Source: CALFER01 sp964472395
Lineage (GTDB): Bacteria > CSSED10-310 > CALFER01
NCBI GenBank assembly: GCA_964472395.1
Contig: CAYYMM010000169.1
Location: 1-7,041, forward strand
Length of the DNA: 7,041 nucleotides
Direction: 5' to 3'
Numbering within the stretch: position 1 is the stretch's first letter; every line of letters begins with the position of its first letter. Under the pieces are notes generated by a model that searched no databases, had not been told where the DNA came from, and saw nothing but the letters and a program-made list of their open reading frames with translations. A program made the translations under genes and the position numbers. This document shows, piece after piece, positions 1-6,500 of the stretch.

Positions 1-3000
1 GGGAATGGAAGGCGCGGCCGTTCTTCGTCATGGAGTATATCGCGGGAACCTCCATCGCCCGGTATGCTGTGACGCTCAGACGGGATCCCGCCGCGATCTG
101 CCGGATCATGGCGATTGTCGCCGACGGCCTGGCTTACACACATTCACGGGGTGTCATTCACCGGGACCTCAAACCAGCCAATATCCTGGTCGATCGCGAC
201 GGTGCACCGAGGATCTCGGACTTCGGAATCGCCAAGCCGCTCCAGGAATCGGTCAACCTGACACAGACCAGCAGTATTGTCGGGACGATGAACTACATTT
301 CACCCGAAATTCTCCGGAACGACCAGATCGATCCGCGATCGGATCTGTATTCATTCGGGGTTATCCTGTACGAGCTGCTGACGGGTGAACTTCCGTTTCA
401 ATCCGATTCGATGATTCATCTCGCCATGATGCATCTCACGCATCCTCCGCCACGGCTCTCGGATCGCCTGAAGGATTGCCCCGGATCGCTCGATGACCTG
501 CTCCGAAGGCTTCTCGCCAAAGATCCCTGGGAACGTCCGGCCACCGCGGAACTCGCCGCTCGATCACTGCAAACCATCGCCGACGATCTCGACCGGTCAT
601 CCGCCCCCGTCCCCTCCCGGAACTCGACTCACGGGCCTCCACTCGTGTCCCGATTTACCGGACGGGATCACGAGTGCGATTTTCTGGCGGGTTCCATTCC
701 CGAAACCGGTTTCGTTCCGTTCGCGATCCGCATCATCCGCGGCATGGGTGGAACCGGCAAAAGCCGTCTCATCCGGGAAGCACTCAACCGTATCAACCGT
801 AAGGATATACGGATAGTCGAACTTCCTTCGGCACCGATCGGATCATTGCCTTTCGAATCGCTCCAGGAGCTTTTTTCCGTCATGACGGATGCGCTCGAGC
901 GCTCCCCCGGTCTGATGACCGAACTCCAGGACTCTCTCCGGGATCTCCCGCTCATCAGCGCGCATTTCAAACGTGTGTCGCCGCCGTGTTCATCGTCTCC
1001 GGAAGACCGCGAAAAGACGAGTTTCAAGAAGCTGTTTCGCGCCCTCGCCCGAATACTCGCCCGCCTCAGCGCACAGTCTCCCTGGGTGATTGTCATCGAG
1101 GATATTCAGAATGCGGATCCTGCCGGTCTGAACCTGATCGACACACTGATGACCTCGGCCGAAATCAATGACTTTCAGTGCGTCTGGTGGTTCAGTGTCC
1201 GCATCGAAGACGCGCACGATTCCTCCGCATTCTCCAAATGGTTCTCTTCCCGGGAGCGTCCGGATCGGATCCGGAGTCTCGAGTTGGCACCGCTGAGTTT
1301 TGCCGATTCCTGCCGCCTCGTTTCGTCCATGATTCATCAACCGGAGCAGTCGCCGGATTGCATGCGCCTGGTCAGTTACGGGCAGGGGTTCCCGTTGATT
1401 CTGGTCGAAACCGTGCGATCCCATGCGCACCGGGGTCATCTGATGCCGTGTGCCGATCATTGGCGGTTCACGGAACCCCAGACGGAATCCGACACCCTGA
1501 TTCCGATATCGATGCGGGACATCCTGAAGACCCGAATCGATCACCTCGATCCGGAAACTCTCGAAACCCTGTGCTGGGCCGCACTGCTCGATCCGGAAAT
1601 CGATTTCATGCTGCTCAGGCATCTCGAGGAAGGCCCGGACGATCACACCCTGATGCGTCTCGATCGACTCATCACCCAGCGTTTCATCGAACCCTACTCG
1701 AATGAGCAACGGGAGTACTATCGATTCTGCCATCAGCAACTGCGGGATCTGCTCATCGAGATGATGGGGGAACGGGATACGATCAACCGGCATCGGGACA
1801 TTGCGATGGTTTTACAGACGCTGCCCGAATCCGGTGTGTCGAGCTATCGGATCGCCCGTCATCTCGAGGCGGCCCGGCAGTGGACGGAGGCGATCCGGTA
1901 CTGGGGGCAGGCCTGTTGCGAGGCCGACGCCGTCAAGCAGGAACTCTCGGCCATCGAATTCGGCGCTCGGGCTGAAGCCATCATCGATAAACATGCCGAA
2001 GAGTTGCCGCGCGTGGCCCAGCGCCTGCGACTGGCATATCTGTACGCGTATTATCGGAATCTTTACAATCGAAACGATTTTTCCCGGTTGCTCGAACTGT
2101 CATCGGCGACCGAGACCCTTCTGTTGCCTGCGCTTCCCATGGCCGAGCAACTCGGGTTGATGCAACAGCGGATCATCGCCTTCTATATGACCGGTGAGAT
2201 CGAGAAGGGTGATCACGAATCGCGGAGGGTGCAGGAACTGTTTCCGCATCAGGACGCGCAGAAAGCGATTCTGACCGGCAACATCTACAGAGGTCTCTCG
2301 CTGGCCGATCCCCATGCGTCCTTCTCCGCCCTGATGAAACTCAAGCGTCATCTGCGCTCGACCGGTCGGCAGGAAGCGTTCAAATGGAATCCCTTCATGG
2401 TCGCGCACACGCTCCATCGACTGAAACGGCATTCCGTCGCGGAACGGATCTTCCGAGCGACGATTGAGCAGGCGATCCGGGACAGGGATCCCGATCTTCA
2501 GGCCTCGTGTCTGAGTGGATTGGGAGCCCTGATGATCAACTGCGGCCGCGAGCGCGAGGGAGCCACGTATATCCGGGAAGCCCTCGACATTCATCGGCAT
2601 CTCGGTGACGAATACTGGATTTCCTGCGGCCTGCATGATCTCGCGCTCATCGCCCACTCGGAAGGACGATTCGATGAAGCCCGCCCCCTCATGGAGGAAT
2701 CGCTCGGGTTCAGCCTGCGCCGGAGAATGCCGCGTGAATCCGCGATTTCCATCGAGAATCTCAGCCGATTGTATCTGCACACAGGCGATTTTGGCGCGAT
2801 CCTGCGTTGTGTTGAACAGCATGACCGGGTTTTTCCTGATTATCCCGAAACGGTGTCACAGGTCAGCTTCCGGGCGCGCCACGCAATGGCTCTGATGCTG
2901 ACCGGAAACCTCGACCGCGCCACCGCCGAACTGCGAAAAGCGTTCCGATGCCAGACTCAGGAAAAATCGAACAACGCGGGCAAATTCATGCTTCTGCTCA

Positions 3001-3506
3001 TCCTGTGGTCGGAATGTCTCCGGCTCAACGGGCACAGCCGGGCATCCGTTCGATCGAGCGAAAAACTGCTTTCGACGCCCGATAGGCAGCATGCGGACGT
3101 GATCCTCAGCGTGTGGCTCGGAAAACTGCATCACCACTTGTCTCAGAATAACCACGCCGAAATCGCGGACACGTTCACACGCATTGCGTCACTCCCCGTC
3201 GAACGCATCGGGAACAACGACCTCGACAGGATGTTTGGTCGGTTCCGTTCTCTGGCGCACGCATTCATCCGGAAGGATTTTTCGGTCGCTCTGCCCTGGG
3301 AGGAGTCTCCGCGATGCTTTCTGGAGACCGAAGGACTCTGGTATCGCGCCAGCGCGTGGTGTTCTGGAGCGTTGAATCGGGTCGATGAGGCGCAAACGGC
3401 CGAGCTGAACCGGCAGGCGGTGCGCTGTCTTGTGGGGGACTCTCTGCCGGAAGATCGGCGAGAATTCTATTTTTCACATGATGTGTTCACCCCGGAGTGG
3501 ATGTAA
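1..3506 (+). CDS. Ser/Thr protein kinase - AAA_16/STAND NTPase - TPR protein (5' partial)
   Basis: This is a cytoplasmic-looking multidomain Hanks-type Ser/Thr kinase; no membrane segment is visible. The frame is open from base 3 to a TAA at 3504-3506, giving 1167 visible codons. The ATG at base 30 lies inside the hinge FFVMEYIAG, where its Met is the gatekeeper, so the N-lobe (Gly-rich loop, Lys, roughly 90 residues) and the real start lie upstream. Counting that Met as 1: catalytic loop HRDLKPAN 44-51 (an RD kinase), DFG 64-66, activation segment with TQTSS and GT, SPE in place of APE at 91-93, invariant Asp 105 in DLYSFG, Arg 169 in WERP. A STAND/AAA_16 module follows: GRDHE near 212, Walker A GMGGTGKS 238-245, Walker B VIVIEDIQNAD with Glu357-Asp358. 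From about residue 600 to the C terminus it is helical, with clear TPRs near 800-920. The layout resembles PknK-like kinase-ATPase-TPR regulators, but no GAF, histidine kinase or HTH domain follows. The substrate is unknown. Gene 2 lies 72 nt downstream on the same strand. Confidence 0.93.
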   Translation, partial: EWKARPFFVMEYIAGTSIARYAVTLRRDPAAICRIMAIVADGLAYTHSRGVIHRDLKPANILVDRDGAPRISDFGIAKPLQESVNLTQTSSIVGTMNYISPEILRNDQIDPRSDLYSFGVILYELLTGELPFQSDSMIHLAMMHLTHPPPRLSDRLKDCPGSLDDLLRRLLAKDPWERPATAELAARSLQTIADDLDRSSAPVPSRNSTHGPPLVSRFTGRDHECDFLAGSIPETGFVPFAIRIIRGMGGTGKSRLIREALNRINRKDIRIVELPSAPIGSLPFESLQELFSVMTDALERSPGLMTELQDSLRDLPLISAHFKRVSPPCSSSPEDREKTSFKKLFRALARILARLSAQSPWVIVIEDIQNADPAGLNLIDTLMTSAEINDFQCVWWFSVRIEDAHDSSAFSKWFSSRERPDRIRSLELAPLSFADSCRLVSSMIHQPEQSPDCMRLVSYGQGFPLILVETVRSHAHRGHLMPCADHWRFTEPQTESDTLIPISMRDILKTRIDHLDPETLETLCWAALLDPEIDFMLLRHLEEGPDDHTLMRLDRLITQRFIEPYSNEQREYYRFCHQQLRDLLIEMMGERDTINRHRDIAMVLQTLPESGVSSYRIARHLEAARQWTEAIRYWGQACCEADAVKQELSAIEFGARAEAIIDKHAEELPRVAQRLRLAYLYAYYRNLYNRNDFSRLLELSSATETLLLPALPMAEQLGLMQQRIIAFYMTGEIEKGDHESRRVQELFPHQDAQKAILTGNIYRGLSLADPHASFSALMKLKRHLRSTGRQEAFKWNPFMVAHTLHRLKRHSVAERIFRATIEQAIRDRDPDLQASCLSGLGALMINCGREREGATYIREALDIHRHLGDEYWISCGLHDLALIAHSEGRFDEARPLMEESLGFSLRRRMPRESAISIENLSRLYLHTGDFGAILRCVEQHDRVFPDYPETVSQVSFRARHAMALMLTGNLDRATAELRKAFRCQTQEKSNNAGKFMLLLILWSECLRLNGHSRASVRSSEKLLSTPDRQHADVILSVWLGKLHHHLSQNNHAEIADTFTRIASLPVERIGNNDLDRMFGRFRSLAHAFIRKDFSVALPWEESPRCFLETEGLWYRASAWCSGALNRVDEAQTAELNRQAVRCLVGDSLPEDRREFYFSHDVFTPEWM
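2430..2790 (+). repeat. TPR repeats in gene 1 with 40-residue period
   Basis: Three helix-turn-helix units are recognisable. Their aligned helix-B positions start at bases 2460 (ATIEQAI context), 2580 (REALDIHRHLGD) and 2700 (EESLGFSLRR), exactly 120 nt apart. Each is preceded by a turn with small or acidic residues (RHSVAERI, REREGATY, RFDEARPL) and by a helix A such as GLGALMINCG or DLALIAHSEG. A fourth, degenerate unit (HTGDFGAILRC) follows about 39 residues later. The flanking helical sequence is probably more divergent TPR-like solenoid. TPRs usually bind protein or peptide partners, so this is the likely sensor or docking part of the kinase. The repeats are conserved at protein level only; the DNA copies are strongly diverged. 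Confidence 0.8.
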
Positions 3507-3578
3507 TATGGAACGCCGTGTGGTAAGGTATCGAAGACAGGCAGGGGGCATCGGGCGACGCGGGAGGCTGATTGAGGC
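3507..3578 (+). other. 72-nt intergenic spacer
   Basis: This is the only non-coding stretch between the two large genes. I see no stable GC stem followed by a T run, so there is no evidence of an intrinsic terminator, and no convincing -35/-10 pair. The simplest reading is that gene 2 is co-transcribed with gene 1. An in-frame TGA at 3573-3575 lies directly before the gene 2 ATG and prevents any upstream extension of that gene. Confidence 0.6.
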
Positions 3579-3582
3579 ATGA
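3508..3582 (+). CDS. Possible 24-residue Arg-rich micro-ORF (leader/coupling ORF)
   Basis: An ATG at 3508 opens one base after the TAA of gene 1. It is preceded by GGAG at 3494-3497, a workable Shine-Dalgarno sequence 10 nt upstream. The frame reads MERRVVRYRR and continues, rich in Arg and Gly (8 Arg in 24), to LIEA and a TGA at 3580-3582. The stop overlaps the gene 2 start as ATGA. The arrangement would allow translational coupling across the spacer. Against it: the ORF is very short, has no recognisable homology, and Arg/Gly-rich reading is easy to get from GC-rich DNA. I give it as a candidate only. Confidence 0.2.
   Translation: MERRVVRYRRQAGGIGRRGRLIEA
3562..3567 (+). promoter_or_regulatory. 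Shine-Dalgarno sequence of gene 2
   Basis: GGGAGG lies 11 nt before the ATG at 3579. It is slightly far but a strong match to the anti-SD core. A second GAGG at 3574-3577 is too close to act. The site supports 3579 as the start. So do the in-frame TGA just upstream and the GGDEF domain signature DPLTG beginning at residue 7. Confidence 0.6.
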
Positions 3583-6500
3583 ACAGCGACATTCGTGATC
3601 CACTCACCGGAGTCTTCACGCGGGACTGCTTTCAGGAGCGGTTTCCCGACGAGATCGAGCGGGCGAGAAAATATGATGAACATCTCACCATGCTCATCAT
3701 CGACATCGATTATTTCAAAAGCATCAACGACGCCTTCGGACATACCCGCGGCGATGAGATTCTCAGTCAGTTCGCTCAGAAAATGCTCGCAACGATACGC
3801 CGTTCCGACCGGTTGTTCCGCTATGGCGGCGACGAATTCGTCCTGCTTCTCCCCAATACATCGAAAAGTCAGGCCCGGATTCTGGCCCAGCGTCTGATCG
3901 ATGTGGTGCATGCCACTCCGTTTCTGACCGACCACCCGATTTCCATGACCTGCAGCATCGGCATGGCGGATTTTCCGGAAGACGCCAGACTGCCGGGTGA
4001 GTTATTCGAGATTGCCGACCGGAGACTGCTCGATGCCAAGAGTCAGGGTCGGGATCGCTTCGTGTTCGAATCCCTTTCATCCGCGCCGGTCTTCCAACTC
4101 GCGGATCTCGATGCCGGTCTGCTCGAACGCGACTTCGAAATGGAGGCGTTCAATCGCTTTCTGGATCTACTGTCGGACGCCCGACGAGGTCTCCTGGTCA
4201 TCTCCGGCCAACCCGGATCGGGCAAGACCCGCTGTCTGATCGAGTTCATGAAACGGGCGGCCTCGAACGGGTATCTCTGCATCGAATTCGATCCGCGTCA
4301 TCACAAGACTATCCAGGAGGTCCAGAGTCATCTCGATTCACTCCAATCCGGCTCGATTCCTCCGGTCATCATCGCAATCGACAATCTCCATCAGTTCGAT
4401 CGCATCGTGCTCAGCCGGATCGTTCAACTAGTCGTTCAGTCCATCGCGCCCGTCGCGGGAGTCGTTGCCACGGCGCAGACCGGACTGGCCGGACGTCTGG
4501 ATGTGCATGAATTCACCCTGCACGAGTTCATCGAACTGCGATATCTGTCGAGGGACGCCTCTCGAGCCTTTCTTCAGCAACTGCTCCACTGGGAAGGCCC
4601 CCGTTCGTTCTTCGAATGGCTCTATTCAGAAACCCGCGGATCACCCGGGTTCATCGTCAAAACCCTGGAGTATCTCATCCGCAGAGGCGTTCTGACGCGC
4701 GAAAACGAGGTCGTCTGGACGCTGGATGCGGGATACCGCGAACTGAACATCGCCGATCGTCTCGGATTGTCTTCATCGATCGCCCCGAACAACCTTCCAT
4801 CGAAACTGACACCGTTCATCGGACGTTTATCCGAAATCGACGAGGTATGCCGGCTGGTCGATGAAAATCGTCTCGTGACGCTGACTGGACCCGGCGGCAT
4901 CGGAAAATCGAGACTCGCGATCCGGGTCGGGTATGAGAAACTGCGCCAGTTCGAGCACGGCGTCTTTTTCATCTCGCTGTCGTCGGTCACCTCGCCGGAA
5001 TACATTATCACCGCCATTTCGGATGCCGTGGGGTTCACCTTTGCGGGGCAGAGCGATCCGGACAGGCAACTGATCGACCACCTCCGTGAAAAAGACCTCC
5101 TGCTCATCATGGATAACTTCGAGCACCTGATCGAGGCCGTCGACATCATCCATGAGCTGATTGAGCACTGTCCGGACGTCAAGATCGTGACGACGACGCG
5201 GGAGCTGATGAATATCCACGGTGAGGTGATTTATGAACTGAACGGGCTTCCCGTGCCGGATGATGAGGCGGAGAACCCGACGAGTTTCAGTTCGATTCAG
5301 CTGTTCATCCACGCCGCCAGACGGGTCGACCCGAACTTCTCGCTCGAAGACCATGACGCCTCCTGTGCGATCCGGATCTGCCGGATGGTAGAGGGATTGC
5401 CGCTGGGCATCGAACTGGCGGCCGCCTGGATATCGGTCCTGAGTTGCCCGGAAATCGAGGAGGAACTTCGGAAAAGCATCGATTTCCTCGACGGATCACT
5501 CGCACATCTCACCCCGGAACACCGGGGTCTGCGCGCTATTTTCGACCACTCCTGGCGTCTGATCTCGAATTTCGAACGACAGGTTTTCATGCGCATGTCC
5601 GTTTTCCGGGGCGGCTTCACACGCGATGCGGCTCAGGAGATCACCGATACGCAGCCGTCCGCAATTCTGAGCCTCAAGGACAAATCCCTTCTGTACCGCT
5701 CCGCATCGGGCCGCTATTACATTCTTGAATCGCTGCGTCAGTACGGTGAGGAGAAGCTCAGTGCCGATCCGGGGGATTCCACGCAGATCCGACGGCGTCA
5801 CCGGGAATATTACGGCAACTGGATGTCCAGGATGGTCGGGCGGTATCTGCCGGAAGACACCTTGAATTTCTGCCGTGAGATTGCGGTTGAGATCGAGAAC
5901 ATCCGTGAGGGGTGGATGTCGACCATCGATGCGGAAGACGAGCTTGCGATCAGCCTGTACATCGATGGCCTCGCGGCGTATTATGCCGGCATCGGCAATT
6001 ACCAGGAAGGCGCTCACCTGTTCGAAACGGCTCTCGGAATACCTGAAACCGTCCGGGATGGCGCGCGCACGGGACAGCCCGAACATCTGGAAGCCCAGTT
6101 GTTGACGCATCTGGCCAGCTTTCTGTTCAATCTCGCTCGCTACGACGAAGCGCTCGATCACTACAGTCGCGCGCTTGAGATATTCGAGACCATGCGGAAC
6201 GAAGAAGGGATCGCTCAGGCGCTCAATGGCCTTGGGCGCGTGCATCGGCGCAAAGGAGACAGCGACCAAGCGCTCGGGTTCCACGAACGGGCTCTTGTCA
6301 TCTACCGGAATCTCGGAAACGGAATCGGTGAAGGCGAGACGCTGTATTTCATGGCCGGCGTTCTGAGTTTTCAGGGGAACATATCGAAAGCCCGCATGCT
6401 CTATGAACTCAGTCTGGACCTCCTGCGGAAAAACGGCTCCCGTAAACAGATCGCCACGATTCTCGTCGAACTGGCCATCGCCGCCGGAAAACTCGGAGAT

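Noticed and set aside
30..32. ATG at base 30 as the start of gene 1
   Set aside because: This Met is the gatekeeper of the kinase hinge (FFVMEYIAG). The frame is open upstream to the window edge with kinase-like sequence, so the real start is outside.
324..347. Inverted repeat CAGATC...GATCTG
   Set aside because: The arms are only 6 bp, the inner bases do not pair fully, and it lies within the conserved kinase segment DPRSDLY. It is best explained by codon use and the general GATC excess.
990..1793. 267-codon open frame on the - strand
   Set aside because: It is antisense to the gene 1 NTPase module, where Walker B and downstream STAND motifs are readable on the + strand. No independent start signal or domain was seen.
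2100..2822. 240-codon open frame on the - strand
   Set aside because: It is antisense to the TPR region of gene 1 and lacks recognisable domains. The + strand repeats with 120-nt spacing explain the sequence.
3507..3578. Terminator or promoter between the two genes
   Set aside because: No stem with a T-run and no credible -35/-10 pair could be found by eye. The spacer is short and looks intra-operonic.
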